DNA from: DASZPL01 sp035550315
GTDB taxonomy: Bacteria > Actinomycetota > Actinomycetes > JAFAQI01
Assembly (NCBI GenBank): GCA_035550315.1
Contig: DASZPL010000087.1
Span: 1 to 14,924, forward strand
Direction: 5' to 3'
DNA length: 14,924 nt
The notes under the pieces were generated by a model. The model searched no databases. It saw nothing but the letters and a program-made list of their open reading frames with translations, and was not told the DNA's origin. Positions 6,274-14,369 of the stretch are shown in pieces. Made by a program: the position numbers and the translations under genes. Within the stretch, counting starts at the first letter, position 1. Each line of letters starts with the position of its first letter.

Positions 6274-7569
6274 TCACTGAGCCACTCCGACCGGATGGTT
6301 GCGACCGGCACCCGCGGCGCGCGCGGCGAGCCCGGCCCAGACCTGCGGCAGCGTCTCCCCGCGCTTGACCTCGACGACGTGCCAGCCGGCGCCGGTGAGC
6401 ATCGGGACGACTCGGGCACGGTCGGTAGCGCTGACCGACCCGGGTGTCGCCGCCCAGGTGTCGGTGTCGAGCAACAGCGCGATGCCGGTCGAACGGTTGG
6501 CGGTGCGCAGCCGCACCAGTCGCTCGGCGTCGTCGGTTCCGACCGCTGCGAGGATCGCGACGATCAGGCCTTGACCGCCGGTCCGCTGTGCGGCCTCGAC
6601 CCCGGCATGCAGGCTGGTCGACGTCGAGGCGGTGAGCGCCGCCAGCACGTCGAGCAGCGCGCCGTCGAAGCCGACCCCGCCGAGCGCGGCGGAAGAGACC
6701 TCGCCGCCGCTGTCGGTCACGAGCCGGACGTCGAAGCCGCGGCCGGCGAGATGAAGGCTGATCGACGCCGCTGCCGAGACCGCCCATTCGAGCGAGGACG
6801 CCGGACCTTCGCCTCGATGGGCGATCAGCCGGGAGTCGAGCAGTACGGCGGCTCGGCTCTCCCACGGTTGTTCCTCTCGCCGTACCGTGAGCTCGCCGCG
6901 CCGCGCCGTCGTCCGCCAGTGGATGCGCCGCAGGTCGTCGCCTTGCCGGTATTCGCGGGTCGCCACGTCGTCGTCCCCGTGAGTCGCGACCGCTCGGCTC
7001 GTGCTCTGCCCGGCGCCGCCCCACTCGCCGCGCAGCATGGCGTCGGGCAACGCGTCGACTCGGGGCGTGACGACGAGCGTGTCGACCGCCGCAAACGCGC
7101 GTGGCAGCTCGCACATGCCGAACGGGTCGAGCAGTCGCACGGTGAGCGGCCCGACCCGGTAGCGGCCGCGGGCTTCCCCGCTGAGGTGGTAGCCGACATC
7201 GATCGGCCGGCGCGGGGCGAGTCGCTCGATGACGACCCGCGGTCGACCCCCGAGCAGGTAGGGGATGGTGTCCTCGATCAGCAGCAGCCCGGTCGGCAAC
7301 CGCGACACGTTCTCGATCCGCAGCACTGCGCGTGCCTGGCTGCCGGCGCTGATCCGGGCCGGCTCGAGCCGGCGGGTGCAGCCCAACCGGAACCGAGTGC
7401 GGACGACGAGTGCCACCGCAAGAAGCGGCAGGCACGCCAGCAGCACGCCGAGCCGGAGCAGATCTGCGTTGTGCAACCCGAGGCCGACGATCGCGGAGGC
7501 CACGCCCGCGGCCAACGTGCACCGACCGCGCAACGTCAGCGAGCGCAGTCCGAGCCGCGCCGACTTCAT
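6274..7569 (-). CDS. DUF58 domain-containing protein
   Basis: The protein has 431 residues. Two hydrophobic segments (about 16-33 and 37-56) anchor the N-terminus. A beta-rich region follows (RVGPLTVRLLDPFGMCE), then the DUF58 signature EYRQGDDLRRIHWRTTARR (206-224) with downstream LTVRREEQ. The last 190 residues have a von Willebrand A-like layout, with AVLLDSR (241-247) as the first strand and its Asp. DUF58 proteins are partners of MoxR AAA+ ATPases; a scaffold or substrate-adaptor role at the membrane is proposed in general. This gene lies between moxR and the transglutaminase gene, the standard order of that trio. ATG at 7569 follows GGGGGGCGAAG, a G-rich ribosome-binding site that may pair with the CCCC of a palindrome just upstream. 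The stop lies 13 bases before the transglutaminase start. Confidence 0.9.
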   Translation of the reverse strand: MKSARLGLRSLTLRGRCTLAAGVASAIVGLGLHNADLLRLGVLLACLPLLAVALVVRTRFRLGCTRRLEPARISAGSQARAVLRIENVSRLPTGLLLIEDTIPYLLGGRPRVVIERLAPRRPIDVGYHLSGEARGRYRVGPLTVRLLDPFGMCELPRAFAAVDTLVVTPRVDALPDAMLRGEWGGAGQSTSRAVATHGDDDVATREYRQGDDLRRIHWRTTARRGELTVRREEQPWESRAAVLLDSRLIAHRGEGPASSLEWAVSAAASISLHLAGRGFDVRLVTDSGGEVSSAALGGVGFDGALLDVLAALTASTSTSLHAGVEAAQRTGGQGLIVAILAAVGTDDAERLVRLRTANRSTGIALLLDTDTWAATPGSVSATDRARVVPMLTGAGWHVVEVKRGETLPQVWAGLAARAAGAGRNHPVGVAQ

Positions 7570-7580
7570 CTTCGCCCCCC

Positions 7581-7609
7581 GCCGCTGACCAGCGGCCCCA
7601 CTAGTGGGG
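7581..7609 (-). promoter_or_regulatory. Two adjoining dyad symmetries before the DUF58 gene
   Basis: GCCGCT-GACC-AGCGGC (7581-7596) is a six-pair hairpin with a four-base loop. Next to it is the 14-base perfect palindrome CCCCACTAGTGGGG (7596-7609). Both lie in the 81-base gap between moxR and the DUF58 gene, right before its ribosome-binding site. They could form an operator, an mRNA processing site, or a structure that hides the G-rich ribosome-binding site. No T-run follows, so this is not a standard terminator. Confidence 0.5.
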
Positions 7610-7650
7610 TCCTCGTGCCGATCCCGGCCTGGCGGCGACCGCGCGCGGGG

Positions 7651-8667
7651 TCATGCCGGACGGCGGGTCGAGGCGGCCGGCACGGGGACCGAGGCCACGA
7701 TGTCCGCCAGGACCGCGTTGACGGGCCGCCGGGCGATGTGGGCATCGGCTGACAGCAGCAACCGGTGTGCCAGGACCGGTTCGGAGAGCGCCTGAAGGTC
7801 GTCGGGGAGCACGTAGTCACGCTCGTCGAGTGCGGCGATCGCGCGACCGGCCCGCAGCAGATGAAGCGTGGCGCGCGGCGAGGCTCCCAACCTGAGGTCG
7901 GGGTGGTTGCGGGTGGCGGTGACGAGGTCCACGGCGTAGCCGCGAACGCTGTCGGCGACGTGGATCTGGCGTACCCCTTCGATCAGCCGGGCGACCTCGC
8001 GGTCGTCGGCCACCGGCTGCAGCTCGTCGAGCGGCGACCCGCCGCCGTGGATGTCGAGCATCGCCAGCTCCGCCTCGGGCGCGGGGTAGCCGAGTGCGAG
8101 GCGTGCCGTGAACCGGTCCCGTTGCGCTTCCGGCAACGGGTAAGTGCCTTCCATCTCGATCGGGTTCTGCGTGGCCACGACCATGAACGGCGACTCGAGG
8201 GCGTAGGTGACGCCGTCGACGGTGACCTGGTGCTCTTCCATGCACTCCAGCAGGGCCGACTGGGTCTTCGGTGAGGCGCGGTTGATCTCGTCGCCCACGA
8301 CGATGTTGGCGAAGATCGCGCCCGGCTTGAACTCGAACTCCCGGGTGTTCTGGTTGTAGACCGACACGCCGGTGATGTCGCTGGGGAGCAGGTCGGGGGT
8401 GAACTGCACCCGGCGTACGGAGCAGTCGATCGCGCGTCCCAGCGCCTTCGCGAGCATGGTCTTGCCGACGCCAGGCACGTCCTCGATGAGCAGGTGACCT
8501 TCGGCGAGCAGGACGGCAACGGCGAGGTGGACCTCGTCCGGCTTGCCCTCGATGACGCGGTCGACCGCCTCGGCGATCCGCAGCCCGGCCGCCGAGATCT
8601 CGCGCGCGCTCGGCGCGTAACTGGCGCTTCGAGCGCCGGCGCGGCTGCTGGGACGGCTCGAGGCCAT
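7651..8667 (-). CDS. MoxR family AAA+ ATPase
   Basis: From ATG at 8667 the protein has 338 residues, typical of MoxR. After a Ser/Arg/Ala-rich N-terminus come Walker A VPGVGKT (64-70), the MoxR-typical FTPDLLPSDITGV (89-101), Walker B VVGDEINRA (123-131, with D126 and E127), and sensor 1 ATQNPIEMEGTYPLPEAQRD (165-184). An AAA+ lid domain follows (GASPRATLHLLRAGRAIA). MoxR proteins are ATP-driven chaperone-like enzymes that mature or remodel partner proteins, typically encoded with DUF58 or vWA genes as here. It heads the minus-strand unit and is divergent from mraZ. A longer frame starts at 8802, but the extra residues are family-atypical and run across the mraZ promoter. No Shine-Dalgarno precedes 8667; CACACT seven bases upstream could serve a leaderless start, though weakly. 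Confidence 0.92.
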   Translation of the reverse strand: MASSRPSSRAGARSASYAPSAREISAAGLRIAEAVDRVIEGKPDEVHLAVAVLLAEGHLLIEDVPGVGKTMLAKALGRAIDCSVRRVQFTPDLLPSDITGVSVYNQNTREFEFKPGAIFANIVVGDEINRASPKTQSALLECMEEHQVTVDGVTYALESPFMVVATQNPIEMEGTYPLPEAQRDRFTARLALGYPAPEAELAMLDIHGGGSPLDELQPVADDREVARLIEGVRQIHVADSVRGYAVDLVTATRNHPDLRLGASPRATLHLLRAGRAIAALDERDYVLPDDLQALSEPVLAHRLLLSADAHIARRPVNAVLADIVASVPVPAASTRRPA

Positions 8668-8713
8668 GAAACCGAGTGTGTCACAGGCCTCAAGTGGAGC
8701 GAATCGCCGCCGA

Positions 8714-8758
8714 AGTGGTTGACAGGGGAGTGAAGTGGAGTAAGTTGGCGCGTCATGG
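8714..8758 (+). promoter_or_regulatory. Candidate MraZ operator: five pentamers at 10-base spacing
   Basis: AGTGG (8714), AGGGG (8724), AGTGG (8734), GTTGG (8744) and CATGG (8754) are spaced exactly ten bases apart, with five-base spacers. This is the geometry of the E. coli MraZ site (TGGGN repeats with five-base gaps). Further copies of AAGTGGAG occur at 8692 and 8733, AAGTGG at 8713 and GAGTGGGG at 8765. The array covers the -35, spacer and -10 of the mraZ promoter, as expected for autorepression. It could also influence divergent moxR. Confidence 0.65.
8719..8746 (+). promoter_or_regulatory. Promoter of the mraZ / dcw operon
   Basis: A perfect -35 box TTGACA (8719-8724) is separated by 16 bases from TAAGTT (8741-8746), which keeps the three key -10 positions (TA...T). 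Transcription would start near 8753 and give a leader of about 64 bases. It is embedded in the TGG pentamer array, so repression by MraZ is likely. Confidence 0.65.
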
Positions 8759-8816
8759 GGAGCGGAGTGGGGCGAAGGCCCACATCGCGAGCCGGCGCTC
8801 ATGAAGGAGGTGGCAG

Positions 8817-9248
8817 GTGTTCCTGGGCACCTTCACGCCACGCCTCGACGACAAAGGCCGGCTGTTCCTTCCCGCCAAGTTCCGCGACGAGCTCGCGGCG
8901 GGCCTCGTGATCACCCCGGGGCAGGAGCGCTGCCTGCGGGTGTTCCCGATCGCGGAGTTCGCCCGGGTGACCCAGGTCGCCAGGGAGGCCCCCACGTCAC
9001 TGCGCGAGACCCGCGACTTCCACCGAATGGCATTCGGTGACGCTCACGACGAGGTGCCCGACCGGCAGGGTCGGGTGACCGTCCCGGCCGCCCTGCGCGA
9101 GTACGCCGGGCTCACCCGCGACTGCGCCGTGGTCGGGCTGAACAGCTACCTCGAGATCTGGGACGAGGCCGCCTGGCGGGAGTACAAGTCCAGCCAGGCC
9201 GACGCCTACGCCTCCCTGTCCGAACAGGGGGTGCCGGGCCTGTTCTGA
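8817..9248 (+). CDS. mraZ: MraZ, transcriptional regulator of the division/cell wall cluster
   Basis: The protein has 143 residues, the standard size. It has two SpoVT/AbrB-like half-domains, each with the conserved DxxGRxxxPxxxR signature: DDKGRLFLPAKFR (11-23) and PDRQGRVTVPAALR (81-94). MraZ forms rings (octamers or dodecamers) that bind tandem short repeats and usually repress the dcw operon, including their own gene. The start is GTG at 8817, five bases after AAGGAGGT (8804-8811), and gives the typical MFLGTF beginning. It is the first gene of the cluster and lies behind a promoter buried in a 10-base-periodic repeat array, its likely target. A 152-base spacer with strong RNA secondary structure separates it from rsmH. 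Confidence 0.96.
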   Translation: MFLGTFTPRLDDKGRLFLPAKFRDELAAGLVITPGQERCLRVFPIAEFARVTQVAREAPTSLRETRDFHRMAFGDAHDEVPDRQGRVTVPAALREYAGLTRDCAVVGLNSYLEIWDEAAWREYKSSQADAYASLSEQGVPGLF

Positions 9249-9254
9249 CCGCGT

Positions 9255-9353
9255 GACACCCGCACCCGCGACCAGGTGCGTGTCGTGGCCCCTGCCGACG
9301 TCCCCTGAGATCACTTCCCCGGTCTCAGGCGTCGGCGGCAGGGACCAGGCCAC
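9255..9353 (+). ncRNA. Structured leader in the mraZ-rsmH spacer, candidate mraW RNA motif
   Basis: Two back-to-back stem-loops fill two thirds of the 152-base spacer. The first (9255-9284) pairs GACA with TGTC and CGCACC (9261-9266) with GGTGCG (9275-9280), with an eight-base loop. The second (9285-9353) stacks GTGGCC/GGCCAC, CCT/AGG, GCCGACG (9294-9300) with CGTCGGC (9330-9336), and CCTGAGA (9304-9310) with TCTCAGG (9323-9329), around a 12-base loop. Small internal loops, GGC and ACCA, lie on the 3' side. An mraW RNA motif has been described upstream of mraW (rsmH) in Actinomycetales, and position and phylum fit. I cannot align to its consensus, so that name is a proposal. No T-run follows, so it is not a simple terminator. 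A cis-regulatory or mRNA-processing role for rsmH and downstream genes is likely. Confidence 0.6.
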
Positions 9354-9400
9354 ACACCGCTCGCGACCCAGATCCCAGCTCAGCGCCACGAAAGGACGTC

Positions 9401-10378
9401 ATGGACCAGGTTGTCGAGCCTGATGACGTGCCGGACGGGCACGTACCCGTTCTGCTGGACCGGGTGCTCGAGCTGCTCGACCCGGCGGCGAGCGTGGACG
9501 GTGCCGTCGTGGTGGACGCGACGCTCGGCCTCGGCGGTCACACCGAGGCGCTGCTCGAACGCCACCCGCGGCTGCGCATGATCGGCATCGACCGCGACCC
9601 GCAGGCGCTGGCTCGCAGCCGCAGCCGGCTGGCGGCCCACGCCGACCGGGTGCAGCTCGTCCACGGCGTCTACGACACCCTGCCGGAGATCCTGCAGGCC
9701 GCGGGCGTCAGCCAGGTCGACGGGGTGCTGTTCGACCTCGGCGTCTCCTCGATGCAGCTCGACGACGACGACCGGGGCTTCTCCTACTCCCGAGACACCG
9801 GCCTCGACATGCGGATGGACCCGACGCGCGGCATCACGGCGGCCGAGGTGGTCAACACCTACCCCACGCGCGAGCTCGCCCGGATCCTTTCGGCGTACGG
9901 CGAGGAGCGGTTCGCCCGCCGCATCGCCGACGCGATCGTGCGAGAGCGCGCAGCCCGGCCGCTCACCTCGTCGGCCAGGCTTGCCGAGCTGGTGCGGGAG
10001 GCGGTGCCCGCGGCGACTCGCCGCACCGGCGGCCACCCGGCCAAGCGGACCTTCCAGGCGCTGCGCATCGAGGTCAACGACGAGCTCGGGGTGCTCGAAC
10101 GGGCCCTCCCGGCGGCGATCACCGCGTTGCGGGTCGGCGGTCGGTTGGTGGTGCTCGCCTACCAGTCGCTCGAGGACCGCATCGTCAAGCGGACGCTCGC
10201 CGCCGGCTCCGCCGTGACCGCCCCGGCAGACCTGCCCGTCGTACCTGAGGCTGCGCAGCCGCGGCTGCGGCTGCTGACGCGGGGCGCGGAGCAGGCCTCG
10301 GAGCGCGAGATCGCCGACAACCCGCGGGCGGCATCGGTGCGCCTGCGTGCTGTCGAGCGAATCCGGGAAGCGGCATGA
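9401..10378 (+). CDS. rsmH: 16S rRNA (cytosine(1402)-N(4))-methyltransferase RsmH (MraW)
   Basis: The protein has 325 residues, normal for the family. It opens with HVPVLLDRVLELL (14-26). The SAM-binding motif DATLGLGGHTEALL (39-52) and GIDRDPQAL (62-70) follow. Then come DLGVSSMQLDDDDRGFSY (112-129), GHPAKRTFQALRIEVN (211-226), and AYQSLEDRIVK (253-263), which replaces the common SFHSLEDR wording. The enzyme transfers a methyl group from SAM to N4 of C1402 in the decoding centre of 16S rRNA. It is the classic second gene of the dcw cluster. ATG at 9401 follows AAAGGA (9391-9396) by four bases and lies 47 bases after the structured spacer RNA. The stop lies 40 bases before the ftsL start. Confidence 0.97.
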   Translation: MDQVVEPDDVPDGHVPVLLDRVLELLDPAASVDGAVVVDATLGLGGHTEALLERHPRLRMIGIDRDPQALARSRSRLAAHADRVQLVHGVYDTLPEILQAAGVSQVDGVLFDLGVSSMQLDDDDRGFSYSRDTGLDMRMDPTRGITAAEVVNTYPTRELARILSAYGEERFARRIADAIVRERAARPLTSSARLAELVREAVPAATRRTGGHPAKRTFQALRIEVNDELGVLERALPAAITALRVGGRLVVLAYQSLEDRIVKRTLAAGSAVTAPADLPVVPEAAQPRLRLLTRGAEQASEREIADNPRAASVRLRAVERIREAA

Positions 10379-10418
10379 TCGCCGAGCGCGGGCGTTCGCC
10401 GCGGGGGGCGGCGGCATC

Positions 10419-11009
10419 GTGAGCGCCACCTATCCGCTGCGGAAGGCGGCCGCGCAGCCGAAGCCGGGCCAGCAGCACAAGACGTGGGCACGGCCGCGGC
10501 TGGTCGTCATCTCCTCGCCCACCCACAAGGTGGCGCGGGGTCCGTTCATCATTCTGGTGAGCACCCTGCTGGTCGGCGGCCTGCTCGCGCTGCTGATGCT
10601 GCACACGCTCGCCGCGCAGGACGCGTTTCAGCAGACGTCGCTCCAGCAGAAGCTCGCCGCCCTCACCGACAGCGAGCAGCAGCTCGAGCAGCAGGTGCAG
10701 ACCGACTCGGCTCCCGCCGCGCTCGAGGCGCGGGCCCGGGCGCTCGGCATGGTGCCGTCCGCGATCACCGGCTACCGGCGCGGAGCTGACGGCCGCGCCA
10801 TCGGCCACGTCGTGCCGGCGACTTCGACGGTCACGACGTCGGCTTCGACGTCGGCATCGACGCCCGCTACCGGCCCCACCGCCGCGACGACAGGGGCGGC
10901 GACGACCGGGACCGCGCAGCCGACCGGGACCTCCGCCGCGACTGGCGGCGCAACGCAGCCGGCCGGACAGCCTTCGACCCGGCCGACCGCGGACGCGACG
11001 CACCGATGA
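10419..11009 (+). CDS. ftsL: FtsL-like divisome protein (septum formation initiator type)
   Basis: From GTG at 10419, ten bases after a G-run (10403-10408), the protein has 196 residues. A basic cytoplasmic tail of about 40 residues is followed by one membrane helix (about 42-62, FIILVSTLLVGGLLALLML). A Gln/Leu-rich coiled coil follows (about 66-98), then LEARARALGMVPS (102-114), the hallmark of FtsL/FtsB proteins. FtsL forms a complex with FtsB and FtsQ that activates septal FtsW and FtsI. The assignment rests on topology and on position between rsmH and ftsI, because FtsL sequences diverge quickly. An unusual feature is the C-terminal 60 residues, made almost only of Thr, Ala, Ser, Gly and Pro. 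This would be a flexible extracytoplasmic tail that might be O-mannosylated. The stop overlaps the ftsI start as ATGA. A longer frame from 10347 overlaps rsmH and was not used. Confidence 0.85.
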   Translation: MSATYPLRKAAAQPKPGQQHKTWARPRLVVISSPTHKVARGPFIILVSTLLVGGLLALLMLHTLAAQDAFQQTSLQQKLAALTDSEQQLEQQVQTDSAPAALEARARALGMVPSAITGYRRGADGRAIGHVVPATSTVTTSASTSASTPATGPTAATTGAATTGTAQPTGTSAATGGATQPAGQPSTRPTADATHR

Positions 11010-12790
11010 CCCAACGCCCACCGAGTCGGCGCCGGCCTCCGGCGCGACCGCCGGCCCGGCGTACCGCGGCTCGGCGACGCGGCCCGAGCCCGCGACGCCG
11101 CCTCAACACCGTGCTGCTCGTCACGATGATGCTCACCTCGCTCATCGCGGCGCGACTGGTGCAGCTGCAGGGCGTGGACCGGGCGGCGTACTCGGCCGCG
11201 GCGCAGGAGCAGCGGCTGCACACCGTGACACTGACCGCGACGCGCGGCTCGATCACCGACCGCAGCGGCGATCCGTTGGCCGAGACCGTCGACGCGCGTG
11301 ACGTCGTCGCCGACCCCTCTGAGATCGATCATCCGGCCACCGTCGCGGCGGCACTGTCGCCGGTGCTCGGGATCAAGCCGGCCAAGCTGGTGCCGTTGCT
11401 GACCGGCACCAGCGAGTACTCCCGCCTCGCGGCGGCGGTCTCACCCGCCGTCGGCGATGCCGTCGACGCCCTGGACCTGACCGGGATCAGCACGCCGGAC
11501 ACCAGCCGGCGGGTGTATCCCGACGGCCGGCTCGCCTCCAACGTGATCGGGTTCGTCGACGCGCAGGGTGAGGGTCGAGGCGGGCTCGAGTACGAATACC
11601 AGAAGCAGCTGGCAGGCCACAACGGCGTCGCCCACTACGAAGTCGCCGCGGACGGTGCGCCCATTCCGGACGGCGAGGACGTCGAGACCGCGGCAGTCCC
11701 GGGCGAAGGCATTCGGCTGACGCTTCAGCGCGACATCCAGTTCGAGGCGCAGCAGGCCATCGCCGCCCAGGTCAAGGCCACCGGCGCGCTGTCGGGCACG
11801 GTCATCGTGATGAACCCGAAGAACGGCCAGATCTACGCGCTCGCGGTCGCGCCCGGCTTCAACCCGAACGACCTCAGTACGGCGAACAGCGCGGACCTGG
11901 GCGATCCGGCGGTCACCGACGCCTACGAGCCCGGCAGCGTCATCAAGGCCGTGACCGTCTCGGCCGCGCTGCAGAACGGGCTGGTCACCCCCACCTCGAA
12001 GTTCGTGATCCCGAACACCTACCAGTACGACGGGACGACGTTCCACGACGCGGAGAACCACGGCACCGAGCATCTGACCCTCACCGGGATCCTCGCCTAC
12101 TCGAGCAACATCGGCGCCATCCAGATCGCGAAACGAGTCGGTCCCGATCGGCTCTACGACTACCTGCGCGCCTTCGGCTTCGGCCAGACGACCGGCGTCG
12201 ACCTGCCGGGGGAGAGCCCGGGTCTGCTGCTGCCGGTCGACCAGTGGTCCGGGACGACGTTGCCGACGCTGGCCTTCGGCCAGGGTCTCGGCGTGACGGC
12301 GATGCAGGTCGCCAGCCTCTACTCGACGATCGCCAACAACGGCGTACGGGTCACCCCGACTCTCATCGAAGGCACCACCGACGCCAAGGGCACCTACCAC
12401 GCTGCGCCGGCGCCGTCGCGGCGTCGGGTGATCAGTGCCGGCGTGGCCACCGAGATGCGCCAGATCCTCGAGTCCGTGACGACGAACGAAGGCACCGCTC
12501 CTGCCGCGCGGATCCCCGGATACCGGATCGCGGGCAAGACCGGGACGGCCAACCGGTCGAACGGCCACGGCGGGTATTCGGGGGCCGGGTACGACGCCAC
12601 GTTCGTGGGGATGGTTCCCGCCGACAACCCGAAGCTCGTGTGTGAGGTGCTGCTCGAGCGGCCGATCCGGGGCTACTTCGGCGGCCAGGTCGCCGCCCCG
12701 GTGTTCAAGACCGTCATGTCGTTCGCGCTTAGGACGCTGGGCATCGCGCCGACGTTCACCAAGGCGGCTCACGCCGCGCTCACCTGGTAG
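11006..12790 (+). CDS. ftsI: Septal peptidoglycan transpeptidase FtsI (class B PBP, PBP3-like)
   Basis: The protein has 594 residues. A cytoplasmic tail of about 32 residues rich in Arg and Pro is followed by a membrane anchor (about 34-50). The PBP dimerization domain begins near TATRGSITDRSGDPLA (77-92). The transpeptidase domain carries all three active-site motifs: S311-V-I-K314 in YEPGSVIKAVT, S366-S-N368 in AYSSNIG, and K511-T-G513 in IAGKTGTA. FtsI crosslinks septal peptidoglycan with FtsW and is the target of beta-lactams. It starts at ATG 11006, overlapping the ftsL stop by four bases, so the two are translationally coupled. There is no PASTA domain after the transpeptidase, in contrast to some class B PBPs. 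All catalytic residues are intact, so an active enzyme is expected. Confidence 0.96.
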   Translation: MTQRPPSRRRPPARPPARRTAARRRGPSPRRRLNTVLLVTMMLTSLIAARLVQLQGVDRAAYSAAAQEQRLHTVTLTATRGSITDRSGDPLAETVDARDVVADPSEIDHPATVAAALSPVLGIKPAKLVPLLTGTSEYSRLAAAVSPAVGDAVDALDLTGISTPDTSRRVYPDGRLASNVIGFVDAQGEGRGGLEYEYQKQLAGHNGVAHYEVAADGAPIPDGEDVETAAVPGEGIRLTLQRDIQFEAQQAIAAQVKATGALSGTVIVMNPKNGQIYALAVAPGFNPNDLSTANSADLGDPAVTDAYEPGSVIKAVTVSAALQNGLVTPTSKFVIPNTYQYDGTTFHDAENHGTEHLTLTGILAYSSNIGAIQIAKRVGPDRLYDYLRAFGFGQTTGVDLPGESPGLLLPVDQWSGTTLPTLAFGQGLGVTAMQVASLYSTIANNGVRVTPTLIEGTTDAKGTYHAAPAPSRRRVISAGVATEMRQILESVTTNEGTAPAARIPGYRIAGKTGTANRSNGHGGYSGAGYDATFVGMVPADNPKLVCEVLLERPIRGYFGGQVAAPVFKTVMSFALRTLGIAPTFTKAAHAALTW

Positions 12791-12817
12791 TTCTCCGGCG
12801 AATCCCGATCGCCCCAC

Positions 12818-12823
12818 TAGCGT
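12818..12823 (+). promoter_or_regulatory. Probable -10 element of a leaderless internal promoter for murE
   Basis: TAGCGT fits TANNNT and lies seven bases before the murE ATG at 12831, so transcription should start on the A of the start codon. The 40-base ftsI-murE gap has no Shine-Dalgarno sequence, whereas mraZ and rsmH do. No clear -35 is seen. The hexamer is identical to the one before the YbaK-type gene. Confidence 0.55.
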
Positions 12824-12830
12824 TTTCTCG

Positions 12831-14368
<1,538 letters not shown>

Positions 14369-14369
<1 letters not shown>

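Noticed and set aside
6261..6419. Upstream extension of the transglutaminase gene to an ATG at 6419
   Set aside because: The extra 53 residues overlap the end of the DUF58 gene and are Arg/Ser/Pro-rich. GTG at 6260, after the DUF58 stop, starts just before the first membrane helix.
8668..8802. Upstream extension of moxR to 8802
   Set aside because: It would run through the mraZ promoter and the repeat array, and the added residues do not resemble MoxR N-termini.
8997..9389. Open frame on the minus strand covering the mraZ end and the mraZ-rsmH spacer
   Set aside because: It has no recognisable domain and runs antisense to mraZ. The spacer is better explained by paired RNA stems.
12642..12830. 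Upstream extension of murE into ftsI
   Set aside because: The extra 63 residues are out-of-phase ftsI sequence rich in Arg and Ser. MurE normally starts near the ATG at 12831.
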